A stretch of DNA of 64,000 nucleotides, taken from the NCBI GenBank assembly GCA_022385755.1, contig MU278359.1, forward strand, positions 811,859 to 875,858. Direction: 5' to 3'. Below the pieces are notes generated by a model, which ran no database searches, had not been told where the DNA came from, and worked only from the letters and a program-made list of their open reading frames with translations. Position 1 is the first letter of the stretch; every line of letters begins with the position of its first letter. The position numbers and the translations under genes were made by a program. Source of the stretch: Trametopsis cervina. Lineage: Eukaryota > Basidiomycota > Agaricomycetes > Polyporales > Irpicaceae. Positions 38,995 to 51,183 of this stretch are shown here, in pieces.

Positions 38995-41714
38995 CGCAGT
39001 GAACTGGGAGATGGAGGAGAACCGCCTGGCGCGGAATTGACGAATGAGGATATCTTTGACACGACATTACATCGGTTCTGGCACGCCCTGTAATGAGTAG
39101 GATAGTGCATTTTACGTAGTCACCGCTATCTAACGCTGTTTCCCTAAATCAACTGCTTATAGTATCACCTCGCACCGAGCATATTTTGTAACAATCATCG
39201 CTGTCGTTGTCGATATTTCATTATTACACTGGCTATTCTACAAGGCCTCCGCGCTGGACGCTAGTGAAGTGGAGTACAACACATCTATTGACCCATGAAC
39301 CGCGATCTGCGGATGACTCTTAAAAATACACTCAACACTAGGCAGATGTGCACACCGGCTCGAGACATCGTGACAGCAGCCGCGTTGATAGAGCTACATT
39401 CTAGGACGAAACGGAAGCTAAGACGTCCATCGTAGCCTAATCGTCCTCCCGCCGCATCCTTATCCGCTGGAGTATCTCCTGGAAACTTGTGACTGGAGGC
39501 GCGATGGCTGCTACGAATTGCACCGGCTCAGTCTGCACATAGTCGCACAGATTGCGCCTTCCTAAAAGCAAGAGGTAACACGCATCCAACGGGCCTGCCG
39601 TGCGATACACCCGTCTCAGGACAGAACAAAGCCGCGAGGTAGGCGTATACCCTGCCGACGGCGTACCGCATCTGCCCACGCCGCCTCGGTCCGGCCCTTG
39701 GGTGCCCACACAAGGTGGCGCACGTCTTACTCAGGTGTTCGCGCGAGCATGCCGCGCATCTGTACGGCTTGCAGCAGCATGGACGAAATGTTGTTGATTT
39801 GATACGCAACGACCGCAGTCTTGCACGATATAGGTTGACGCTTATGGGGACAAGCGTTGAGGCGGTGAAGGGAAAGATTCGGAAGTCTTGCGAGAGTGTA
39901 CAGGCGACGGCCCTGCACAAGAAGGTAAGTTTGATGATAGCGCGCGTCCTGTTAACGCAGAACGAATTCGTCACCAGGTCTTCAGATGGATACTGTTACC
40001 GGTGCTTTGAGTACGCAAGGGTTAGTCGCACGTACAACATATGCTGACTCGCTAGGCGTACAGGTGGTCATTCACAAGGGCAGTCCTGGGCCCATGTTGT
40101 GAGTGATACGGTTGTGGCCTAATATATGCATCTGTATCAGCAAGAGAACACTATAACACGTGAAGGTGAGCCTGCTCACCGTTGCGTGTGTGGTGAGCCT
40201 GCAGCGAGTAGACGAACAACGCTTCTATCTCCTACGTGACACAAAACGCAATAGAAATTGGACATGGCCAGTGAGGCGTGAATTCTCATACAATCGGAAC
40301 GTACGTTCATAGAACCTCCATACTAACAAACTTATACCGGTTAACCAAAGGATCTCATCCAGCTCCGAATAGGTGGACAGGCAATCATGGGTGATGATGG
40401 GTACGGGCGGGGGCGACAGCAGGAAGTGATCTTCTGTCAATGGAACATTGTGTGAGACAGACGAGAGCGGCCGGTCACTCACCTGTAAGGTATCCGTCAG
40501 CCATTTATAACCTTAATTTTTGCATATCACTCTCAGATGCCGCTCAAGCTGGGACATTGCAATGTAGTCCATGAACAAGTAGAGCAACATCATGGTGGAA
40601 CGTGGTAAATGCTCGTGACACAGTTGTTCAGTGACATCACGTTAGCCTCGGAGTCCTCGGGCAAATCTTTTCCCACATTCTGCTCGTGGGTCCTCGCTGT
40701 CGCTCACGGTTTAACGAACGACAGGTCGTTCCCTCCTTGCGCACAGCTCCCCGTTGTGTGCCCGCAGCCTCCCAACGCACCCGTCCTGTCGTCGACTCCC
40801 CTCCGCGTGCTGACATCATCTGGCTATGGTACACGACGCACCCACGGCTCTCGGTGTCGCTCGGATCTCCTCCCACAGCTACTGCCTCTTACAATACGAA
40901 GAGTACCGATGCTGTTCTACCTAATGTTGCGATCTATGGGTAATGGGTCCTGGCAATTACCGCTGCAGATATAAGCTAATGTGCACCATCTCAGTGTGGA
41001 ACACTCCTCAACATTGCGCATGCAACTGGATTCCATCTGGTCGGGTAGCGGATGACTGCAGCACTATGCACTGCGCTTGCAAACAAACTCAGAAATACTT
41101 CTCTGCGTAGCCGATTCAGAAGTAAGTGACTCCGGTATTTGTAGCACATATGCCAGCGTCGACGATCTGGCCGACCGGAGCCGCGAATATTGGAGGAACG
41201 ACTTCTCACGCGATATCCGTCCGCAGAACTCTCGTGAGCCGCCGGTATGGAAGCACCCTATCCACTGGAAGATTGGATCAATGGCGGCGCCGGACAACTA
41301 TTCACGCACACAGGTATGCACAGCAGCGTCTCATACTCCCTACATTGCACTCACAGCGTCAGCAGCCGTCTCCAGGCCGTGATGCTGCGATTGTCGAGAC
41401 ATGCGCAATATTGCGCCGCAAGGAGGCATCGGTTCAGACAGGAAACGTTGCACCGATTGCACAGAAGAACACGCGGGCGCTCAACAATATTAATACCGCG
41501 CTGCATGTATGCGTACGTTCCAAGATTCCAATCACGCACTGTCTACAGAGGCGATAACTGAGATATGTGTCGCCGTGACATGGCGAGGCATGTTCTCATC
41601 TTTGCCCTCTTCCACTTCTCTCTGGGACAATCAGCACAACCGATATCCGCAGCCTCTTCCCTGTAGCAACCCCAGCTCTGTCAGTGATAACTACACTACA
41701 ACCTTTGGGTTCGC
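38995..41714. other. Intergenic array spacer between DUF6535 copies A and B
   Basis: 2.7 kb. Left part: decayed tail sequence of copy A, then 39437-40050 with open frames on both strands that I cannot assign (the minus-strand frame 39437-39709 ends EILQRIRMRREDD and might be an exon). From about 40620 it shares modules with the spacers before copies C and D: a TGACATCACGTT...CCTCGGG block at 40632, a CGGCTCTCGGTGTCGCTCGGATC-type block near 40850, and a GAGCCGCCGG...CACTGGAAGATTGGAT block at 41230-41280. Confidence 0.5.
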
Positions 41715-44700
41715 ATGCCTCGTTCTGTCACATCTCGCACCGCGTCTCGCCCTACTTCAAGACGATCATCACTGCGCTTGGGTCGCAGGTTGTCTGGAGG
41801 TAGACGGAATTCTCGACGGTCTTCGGCTGCTTCCAGTGATACAGAAGATGCCCCCCGTGGCACCCAGAAGAATCCCATTCACGTCCTGAGTCGCGATACG
41901 CCCATAGGCTGGGCTGTCATCCAAAAAGCAGTAGATGAATTTGACAAGGATCAGATCGAAGGTATCAAGAACGACATCGACACTCTCCTTGTCTTCGTAA
42001 GTTAATGTGCTGCTTGCTTATGACATTGTGCTGACACGCTTCGAGATTGGTCTATTCTCGGCCGTCCTTTCCGCATTCCTTGTCGTGGCCGTTGCACTCC
42101 TTCAAGAGGACGTACCGGGAGCCACGTTGACGACTCTGAGGCAGATGTCAGCGCAGAACGTAAATTATACCATCCAAGGCGACTTTATTATCAGCACATC
42201 TCCCGTATCTACCTCCTCCCCGCCATTTGAGCCTTCGATCAACGCCATTCGCATCAACAACCTTTGGGCTGCCAGTCTCGTCATCAGCCTCGCCACGGCT
42301 TCCTTCGGTATACTGGTGAAGCAGTGGCTTCGCGAGTACATGAAGTTTGTGACGTCGTTCCCCCAGGGCCGCCTTCGTATACGCAAATTCCGCCGGGCTG
42401 GCTTGGAGACATGGAAGGTGTTGACCATTGCCGCATTTCTTCCGCTTCTCCTGCAGCTTGCGCTCGGGCTCTTCTTTATCGGGCTCTGCTTTTACGCTGC
42501 GGAATTACATTCCAGCGTAAGGAATACCACGTTGCCTCTAGTCGCAGGCTGGGGCTTTATTTTCTTCTTTGTGACGGTATCCCCCCTCTTCTCAGCCCAT
42601 TGTCCATACAAGACACCTGCGCTGGATTCCCTTGTGGTGGCGATGCGTCCTCATATACATGCTAGTATCCTGACTCTATGGATCACGTTTGTGAGAGCTT
42701 TGAAGAGGCTCGCCGGTAGGATCCACCGGAATGCCCCACGTTACAGCATTGAGAGGATCGCCAAGATGGTCATAGATCGAGCTGAAGGATACATCAATCG
42801 TCACAAGGATTGCAATGGGCCATATGACGAAGCAGCCGCCGCCAAACATGAAGCTGGCGATCTTGACATCATGGTGGATGCCGATGAACTCCAGGGAAAC
42901 GACGAGATCGTCGGGACAGCAATGGTGGACGCACTCCAGCAGATCACGCCCTCTCCAGAAGACATCATTGGGTTTGTACTGAAGATGCTGCAACACCGTG
43001 TCCCATGGGAGGGCAGCTTCGAAACTGAACCTGAGATCATCAACTGCAGCATGGCAGCAACTCGCGCGCTGGACTCAATCCAGTCTCTCCTTGAACAGCA
43101 TCTTCCGGTCAATAAAATTTCCAAAGCCTATGGTGAAGGTGCCGGATCTCAACAAGTACCCTCTTGGACTGCAGCTCTATACCTTTCAATTGGGATGTCT
43201 CACGGATACGGCAGCGTGCCCTCTCTATTATGGGAACCTTCTGACGAGAGGCTCAGGGTGTTTGTTGATGTAGCTGTCTCCGAGCCCTCTGAGCCGAGAC
43301 TGAAGTCCCTGCTTCACCTTGCATGCCAATCGTGTTGGGAATCGAATCTGGGCCTGGTGCAGTCCCTCGGTCAGATCAAATGTGTTGTTGAACCATTCTT
43401 CCAAAAGCTTGAGCTCACAGATTCGTTTGCATCCGATGGAGACTGCGCACCATGGCGGGAAGTGCTGAATCCGAACTCACTCCACGACACCGTCGTATTC
43501 CTCGTCGACCTGCTGCGCAACGACACTGCTGCTCAGGATTCCGAGTGGTCAAATACTCACCATGACGCTCTTTCGCTCATCATCAAGCTCATTGCCACTT
43601 GGCGTTGGGGATTCAACGACGACATAGTATCTATTCTGCGCATGGTTTTCTCATCAAAGTCAGATGCGGCGGCGGTGGAGCTCTTAACGTTGCTCATCAA
43701 GTTCTACCCAAATTTATTGTCACTGTACATGAACCGTGAGGATTTTGGCGCGAACGCCGCTGGTATGTGGATCATTTTTATTTGCATTGACGTTTATTTT
43801 GATCCTGTTTACTTCACCAGCTTTATCTCACTTCACAACCACCATTGAGACCATCGCGGCGACATCTCCGGATCAGCTCACGAGGCTGTCCGTGCTGAAG
43901 GCTTGCGAGAGTCTCACAGAGGCCGTGCATCATCATCATCGGGGTTATATCAGAGACACGGCCTTGACTGAAAGCTGGCGCGGGATCTTTGCTGCAATGA
44001 CTTCGTTGGTCCAAGCTATGCCGGTGTTTGAAGAGGCAACAGATGAAGAAACCTTGCAGGTAGGCTGGTGCTTTGCGTGGCTTTCCTCTATAGATTCATG
44101 GGACGAGATCGGCAATCGTGACGACGAAGTGAGATATTCAATATGGCATGCGGAATTCAAGCCAGAAGAGTCCCACGTCCCCGATGGATTCTATGCGACG
44201 CTTATGCGAATCGCTCTGCCTGAAACGCGATACTGGAGGATGAAACGTCTTCAAGGAATGGACCCTCAGGAGAGAGAGGAAGCTGCGAATGACATCGATT
44301 CGTACCTGCGCAAATCAGCCGCCGAATATTCTGAAGACAACGCGGCTGGCCGGTCAATGGCTTGTGGCGAGGGATCTGGTGTGGGAGCTGGGACTGCCGA
44401 TGGACCTGGAGGAGTGGACGCTCCTAGCGAAGCCGAGGATGGTAGAGATTCTGGCAACTGCACTAATCGTGCAGATGCACCTGGCTGGCCCGAGGAACCT
44501 GGAAATCCTGGAAATGATTCGGCGATAGTTGCAGAGGGACTTCAGCCTGGTGCGAACGTCGCTCTCGATCTGGAGTCAGATGGTTGCGGGCTTGGAACGG
44601 ACGGTGACAACGGCGATGAACAGCACGAGGCGGCCTTGGAAGACACGGCTGGACGGGACTCGGAGGCTGCGGTGCTTCCTTACACCGAGCCCCCGTCTGA

Positions 44701-44749
44701 TGTTAAAATCGACGACGTAAACCCGAGTTGCCAAAGGCGAGCATGGTGA
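41715..44749 (+). CDS. DUF6535 four-helix membrane protein, array copy B (975 residues)
   Basis: Exons 41715-41996, 42046-43762 and 43821-44749 join in frame. The N-terminus is Arg/Ser-rich (RRSSLRLGRRLSGGRRNSRR), followed by the conserved GWAVIQKAVDEFDKDQIEGI and DTLLVF. It has the same four-helix core and NVNYT sequon as the other copies. The region after helix 4 is of the B/C/E type (ALKRLAGRIHRNAPRYSIER), but the later block HLPVNKISKAYGEGAGSQQV is close to copy A, so B is a mosaic of types. The C-terminal tail is Gly/Asp/Glu-rich (EPGNPGNDSAIVAEGLQPGA) and ends QRRAW, in a frame shifted relative to the tail of copy C. Function unknown. Confidence 0.88.
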
Positions 44750-45929
44750 ACAGGCACTTGGATCATCGGAGAGTCTAGGAGAATGAGCTAAGTGTCCGGG
44801 AGATGGGTGAGATACGGGGCTGCACCAACTTAGCGGGTGAAGGTACTCTGTACAATATTTCGCAATGGTCTGAGTGCGATCATGTTATGACATCCTGGTA
44901 GACATTCTCGTAGTACCTGTACTGTACCGGGATTTCTGATGCATTTTTCAACATATTATGATCTTTAATACACAAATCCCAGTAGTCTCTATGGAGTGCA
45001 GGGAGTTTCTCGCTCTGCTCTGCTCCACGAGCCTCAAGTGGGTGGCACACTCAGTCATGTCCGCTAGAGACACGCCTGGGGCACCTGAAGAGTAGCCAGT
45101 TGATGCACGCATCGTTCACGTACGGACCTACACTGTGTGTCATTGACGTAGAGCCGAAGCCGCGCAGCAGGGGAGGGGATTTTTCAGGACGGCCGGAAGG
45201 TGAATCGCGTCAGGTTTTGTGAATGGGAAGGGGTCGCTGTGACCTTCGGGTGTAACACAGTGACATCACGTTCGCCTCGGGGGCCTCGGGCAGATCCTTT
45301 CCCACATTCTGCTCACGGTCTTCACGCTCCCATCACTCTAACTGTCCGCATCCCCGACTCCCCTTCGCATTTTAGGTTGGATACACGACACACCTCGCTG
45401 TCATTTGGATCTCCTCGCCCATCTCGCAATCCCCGGGAACTCGATGCTGTATACCTATAGGTAATGTTAGTACTTGTCACCGCAGATATAAACTAATGTA
45501 CAACATCTTGCGTAGGCTTCAGTCTTGAACACCGCAACATGTTCCCCGGATTGCTCTCACGATTTCAGCAGCCATTCTCTACCTGCGTCCCACGGATGGC
45601 ATCGAACAACACACTGGTTATCAAGTGATCCATTATTCGAAGCTATGGAAGGCTGATTATCAATACCATGGTGTACGTGCGCGTCCAAAGGCTCCAGTAA
45701 CGCGTGCCCTGTCGGAGATGCAAGAGCCAGTATATGCATCGCCCGACGTCGCGAAGATTATCCTCCCGTCCCCCACATAACACTTCTCTCCCCACGATAG
45801 TCTGCGTAACCCGGAGTGTGCAGTGTCCCACTTGTCTTACCTATATCGACGCAGCCCCGTTAGTGATAACTTCATTACGACCTTCGTCATCTCGTGCCTG
45901 TTTGATCCATATCCTACGCCACCACCTGG
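44750..45929. other. Array spacer between DUF6535 copies B and C
   Basis: 1.2 kb without a supported gene. It holds the 3' repeat module (45000-45235), the TGACATCACGTTCGCCTCGG block (45260), the TACCTATAGGTAATG block (45455) and the module just upstream of the ATG (45670-45929), each also present at other spacers. Confidence 0.6.
45000..45235 (+). repeat. Array spacer repeat, copy 1 (short)
   Basis: Begins TTTCTCGCTCTGCTCTGCTC and ends in a GGTGAATCGCGTCAGG patch. Similar sequence occurs in the same orientation at 55068-55330 and 61935-62200; shared landmarks are TTCTC(A/G)C...TGCTCCA, GAGACAC(C/G)C, and AGTCGCGT(T/C)GG. Alignment was by eye and identity was not computed. Confidence 0.6.
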
Positions 45930-48681
45930 ATGGCTCCAAGGCGACTAGGTCGTCGGTTGGGACGCAGGCTGTGTCGAACCAGACATAGCTCTCGCTCGCT
46001 TTCGGTTGTTTCCCGCGATACACGAGATGTCGGACGAAGCTCTCGCCCCTCTCCGGCCTCTCCCAGTGACACAGAGGATGCTCGCCTTGGCACACGTACA
46101 AATCCGGCTCACGTTTTCAATCACGATACACCTAGGGGCTGGGCGGTCATCCAGAAGGCGGTGGATGATTTTGACAAGGAGGAGACTGAGGCTGTCAAGA
46201 ATGATATCGACACATTGCTTGTTTTTGTAAGTCATGGCACTACTTGTCTGTGATCACATACTAACACATCTCGAGATTGGTCTATTCTCGGCTGTCCTTT
46301 CGGCCTTCCTTGTCGTCGCTGTTGCACTCCTTCAAGAAGACATACCCGGGGCTACGTTGACCACGCTGAGACGTATGTCAGCACAGAGCGCAAACTACAC
46401 CATCCACGGCGACTTTATCATCAGCACATCACCCGCACCCACATCTCCCCCACCATTTGAGCCTTCGGTTAACGCCCTTCGCATCAACGACCTCTGGACC
46501 GCAAGCCTGATCATAAGCCTGATCACAGCTTCCTTTGGAATCCTCGTCAAGCAATGGCTCCGCGAGTATATGAAGTTCGTGACCTCGTTTCCCCAGGGCC
46601 GTCTTCGTATACGCAGCTTCCGTCGAGCTGGCTTGGAGACGTGGAAGGTGTTGACCATTGCCGCATGCCTTCCCCTTCTCCTGCAGCTTGCTCTCGGACT
46701 CTTCTTTGTCGGACTCTGCTTCTACACCGCGGAATTACACTCGAGTGTGAGGAATACGACGCTGCCTTTGGTCGCAGGCTGGGGCTTTGTCTTCTTCTTT
46801 GTGACGGTATCCCCTCTCTTCTCAGCCCATTGCCCGTACAAAACACCCGCGCTCAATTTGCTCATGGTGGCAGTACGCGCCTACGTACGCGCTCGATGGA
46901 TCACACATATCGAAGCTTTAGAGAGGCGTGCCGATAGGATCCGCTGGAATCCCCGACGTTCCAGCACTGTTAAGAAGATTGCAGACATGATTGACGATTG
47001 GGCCAGAAGGCATATCCGTCGTCTCAATAATCCTGAGCGGCCGTATAGCGAAGCAGCAGCTGCGAAACACGAAGCTGGCGATCTCGACATCATGGTGGCT
47101 GCCGATGCGCTGCAGGGAAACGACGAAATTGTCGGGACGGCGATGGTCGACGCACTTCAGTTGGTCACGCCCTCGCCAGAAGACACCATTGGGTTCGTAC
47201 TGAAAGTTCTGCAACATCGTGTCCAGTGGGAGGGGAGCTTCCAGAGTGAGCCTCAGATCATTGACTGCTGCATGGCAACAAGTCGCGCTCTAGACTCAAT
47301 TCAGTCTCTCCTTGAGCAGCATCTTCCGATCAATAAAGTCCCCACACCTCCCGATGCAGATGCAGAATCTGCTAAGCTTGCCTCTTGGACTGCCGCGCTT
47401 TACCTTTCAGTTGGGTCTCGCGGGTTTGGCCGAGTGCCTTTTCTGCCATGGGAACCTTCGAACCAGAGGCTCGAAGTATTCGTTCAGGCAGCTCTCTCCG
47501 CGTCCTCTGCTCCAGGACTGAGAGCTCTTCTGCATCTCACATGCCACTCGTGCCGGGAGTCCCAACTGGATCTAGCAGATTCCCTCGCTCAGATCAAATT
47601 CGCTGTTGAGCCCTTCTTCCGGAAGCTTGGGCTCACAAGCTCGTTTGAGTCCGACAGTTACAACGCACCATGGCGGAAGGTGTTCAACGAGGACTCGCTT
47701 CACGACACTATCGTGTTCCTCACCGACCTGCTGAGCCATGAAGTCGCTGCCCAGGATGGCGAATGGTCGGATGCTCAGTACGACGTTCTTTCATTCGTCA
47801 TCAAGCTCCTTGCGGTTCGGCCCTGGGAACTCAACGATAGTCTAGCAGCTATTCGGCCCATTATCGTATCCTCAAAGTCGGATGCGGCGGTGGCGATTCT
47901 ACTGACGTTGTTGATCAAGTCTTACCCATTTTTATTCAACCGTTACGTGGAACATAAGGATTTTGGTACGAACACCGCTGGTATGTGGATCGTTCTCATT
48001 TATGCCCACGTCTCTTCTGATCCCTTTACTTCACCAGCACTGTCCCGCTTCACAGCCGCCATTGAGACCATGACGACAAAACCTCGGGATCAGCTCACAA
48101 GGCTGTCCGTGTTGAGGGCTTGCAACAGTCTTGCATTGAGCTTGTATAATGTCAAGGATGGTGTCAAAAGCACGGTCTTGACTATGGGCTGGCGCGGGAT
48201 CTTTGCTGCTTTGACTTCACTGGCCCACGCTGCACTGGTGCCCGAAGACGAGGCAAATGAAGAAGCCCGCGAGATAGGCTCGTGCTTCGATTGGCTTTCC
48301 GGTGTGGATGCGCAGAGCGAGGATCGCAATCGCGACGACGACGAGAACTATTCGGCGTGGCGTGCGGCATTCAAGGAAGCAGAGTCTCCTATTCCTGACG
48401 GCTTCTACTTGGCACTTATGCAAATGTTTATCCCTGAAACGCGATACTGGAGGGTAAGGCGTCTTCAGGAAATGGCCACCGAGGAGAGACAGGCGGTCAA
48501 GAAGGATATCGAGCCGTACTTGCGCAGGCCTGTCGCTGACAATTCTAACGACACCATGGCCGACATTGAACGCCCGGACGCACCTGGCGGTTCCGCGGAA
48601 GATGCGTATTCTGGCAACAATTCAGAGATAGCTGCAGGAGGTCTTGGGCCGGACACGTATGCTGCCCCGCTGTCGAGCTAG
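45930..48681 (+). CDS. DUF6535 four-helix membrane protein, array copy C (881 residues, tail truncated by frameshift)
   Basis: Exons 45930-46226, 46276-47980 and 48038-48681 join in frame. The tail is MAPRRLGRRLGRRLCRT, then GWAVIQKAVDDFDKEETEAV, a variant shared only with copy F, and DTLLVF. Four membrane helices as in the others, with the sequon SANYT. The variable segment after helix 4 (YVRARWITHIEALERRADRI) resembles E. Intron 2 (47981-48037) is 57 bases, stop-free and in frame, and would insert MWIVLIYAHVSSDPFTSP if retained. The protein stops at 48681, but about 190 bases after the stop still match the tails of B and D in another frame (DGDGLGVNGE..., DVDVHPVVPEGEHGE), so the end has been lost by a frameshift. 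Function unknown. Confidence 0.87.
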
Positions 48682-51183
48682 ACGGCGACGGGCTTGGAGT
48701 AAACGGTGAACACCGCTGTGAACAGAACGAGGGGGACTTTGAAGACACGGCTAGACTGAATTTGGAGTTTCCGGGACTCGCTGGTACGAGTCCTCCGGAA
48801 AACGTACCCCTCAAAGTTAGAGACGTCGATGTCCATCCGGTTGTCCCTGAGGGCGAGCACGGTGAGGTGAACGGGGACTTGGATCATCGGGAGATGGAGG
48901 AGAACTGACCGGGATGAGTCTATTGGGTGAGGATAATCCGGACGATACGCCGCTACGGTCTGAGAATCCACATGTAATGAGGTTCCGGTAGACATGCTCG
49001 AATCCAGTGCTAGGAGATATACCTTCCCGTGAGGTGCGTCCGGATTGGTGGAGAGCACAGGTGATTACGGTGAGGCGACAAAAATGCGGGCACATCGCAC
49101 AAGACAACATAGAACTCGCCGGTGTCGGCACGTGCCATGTTCCTCATCTCATTCAACATCCTATCCTCTATATAGCATCAAGTGACTATCAGGGATAAAC
49201 GCGGGCGTGCCTGACACTTCGTGTCGTCAGACACAGCGTGGGGACGTGACGGTTCAAATCTCACCTCAGGAATACTTCTCCTACAGCCCAGGTGCGGATC
49301 AAGGCGGAGCGCTTGACGTGCTGTGAAGTTGTAACATAGTGATTGAAGAAGGCGAAGAGCGCAGATCGCAGACGACCGAAGCGCTCACGCCACAACGCTC
49401 GCGCTTCCGTCGTGACGGCCTGCCAAGAACTTCCACTTCGTCTTGCCGTCATCACAGACGCTCCAGCTACTTACACTCATTCACCTCGAACGTGACGCCG
49501 CGGACTGCTCTTATCACCCTCGTCAAACATCCCGCGCCACGCACCTCGCCTTTTGGACCGGATACGCGATGCGCCTCCGGCTCTCGCTGTCGCTTGGATC
49601 TCTCCTCTCCTCAACTGTTACATCTTACATCCCCGGGGGAATCGACACTATCTACCTATAGGTAATGTATTTGGTACTTGCCGCCGCACATAGGCTTCAG
49701 TCTTAGTCACCGCAATTTCTTAACATGCTATCTCGCACAAGAAACTGCATTCCATCCGGTACATAGCGAACGACCTTGCCATGAAACACATGAGTGTGTC
49801 CTCTCACACATGGTCTTGCACCTCCTTGTGCACTTTCTGCTTGCCATCCCGTTCAACACACACCGCGACACCGGCCTTTCAACTCTACCCTCGGTCCGTC
49901 ACAGCAGAATTCTCAGAACTGTCAAGAGCAATCTAGGGCCGTTGATCGATGTCGCTATGCGCGACCTTCGCTAGTCTGTGAGTGCCATACATGCTATCCA
50001 TACTTCCCGATGTCAAACATGAGGATGTGATAGAACAAACGATACCACCTGAAATTTCCGACGTGAACTATCATGCAGTCAGCCGGCAGGACGTACTTTG
50101 CTGTAGTCTACAGAATGTAGACTGGCAGGCCTCATTGGTTCCGACACGAATCAAGAACGCCTGTTCTCTCATTTGCCATGCGATTGGACCCGCTTTGGCT
50201 TGATGCCTCCCAGGTGCCGCTCGATATTCTATTCTTGGGAGGTGCAGTAACTCTCCTGCGGCTCAGATAAGTGAGATAGTTCTCAAGTCTGATCCATTTA
50301 GGTGCACCGCTCACATGATCTTCCTCTCACAGTGGATAGGCAACGACCGCCCTGTGGGGTCGATTTGAGCAGCGAGGAATAACGGACAGACCATTGCACC
50401 GCGCCATCGCTCTCAACTCCATCTTTCCCCCATATACGAGCTGCACAAACCTCTGTCATCAAGTAGCATCTCCGGCGACTGTCAGATGTCCAAGTTTCGA
50501 GATACCCGTGCGCATTGCAGTTGGAAGTCGGCGAACCTCACTCAAATACGATCGGTTCACCTGTGGCTGTATGCGGTTGATCACTGCAACACGAATGTAA
50601 GTATCTGTGGTGCGTTGCTAGCAGCGACAGCTTTGCTGAACAGAGTCATGGATATTCAAGGGACGGTTCCTCATTCAACGATCTGCTTCCAGATCCCTCA
50701 TGAGCCGCCGGCATGGAAGTTCTACAATGTTGCTCCACTGGAAGATTGGATTCATGACGGCGCCTACCAATTATGCACGGCAGCTTTCATACTCCCTACA
50801 TCGCCCTCAGTGTCAGTACTCATTCCCTGACTGCGATGCTACAACCGTCGACACAGGCGTGATGTCGCCGTGCAAGTGGGCGTTGGAGCAGACGGACAGA
50901 GTCGCACGAATGACAGAGAACAACACGCTTGCTGTCAAGATTGATCCTTCGAAGCTCTCTGGCATCGGAGGCTATTCATCGAGACCACGCCGTACGCACA
51001 TGTTCCGAGGGTGTCCAGTAGCGCGCGCCCCCTGTCACATACCACCTCTCTCTTCGCGACAGTCTGCGAAACCTGGATTGTGAGGTGTCCTACCTATATC
51101 AACCCTGCCCTGTTGGTGGTAACTTTATCAGAACCTTCGCCATCTCAGTGCTCTGTTTGCCTACAACCCACGCCACCACGAGG
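48682..51183. other. Array spacer between DUF6535 copies C and D
   Basis: 2.5 kb. 48682-48910 is frameshifted former tail of copy C. Modules shared with other spacers: CGGCTCTCGCTGTCGCTTGGATC near 49575 and CTACCTATAGGTAATG at 49655 (also before C), a block at 49790-49960 also at 57090-57260, a block at 50605-50820 (GAGCCGCCGGCATGGAAG) also at 41230 and 57950-58045, and a pre-ATG block at 51000-51183 also at 45670-45929 and 58090-58217. No independent gene supported. Confidence 0.55.

Noticed and set aside
49165..49270. tRNA-like B-box (GGTTCAAATCT) near 49252
   Set aside because: The flanking bases do not form a five-pair T stem or an acceptor stem, and no good A box precedes it; neither a tRNA nor a convincing SINE.
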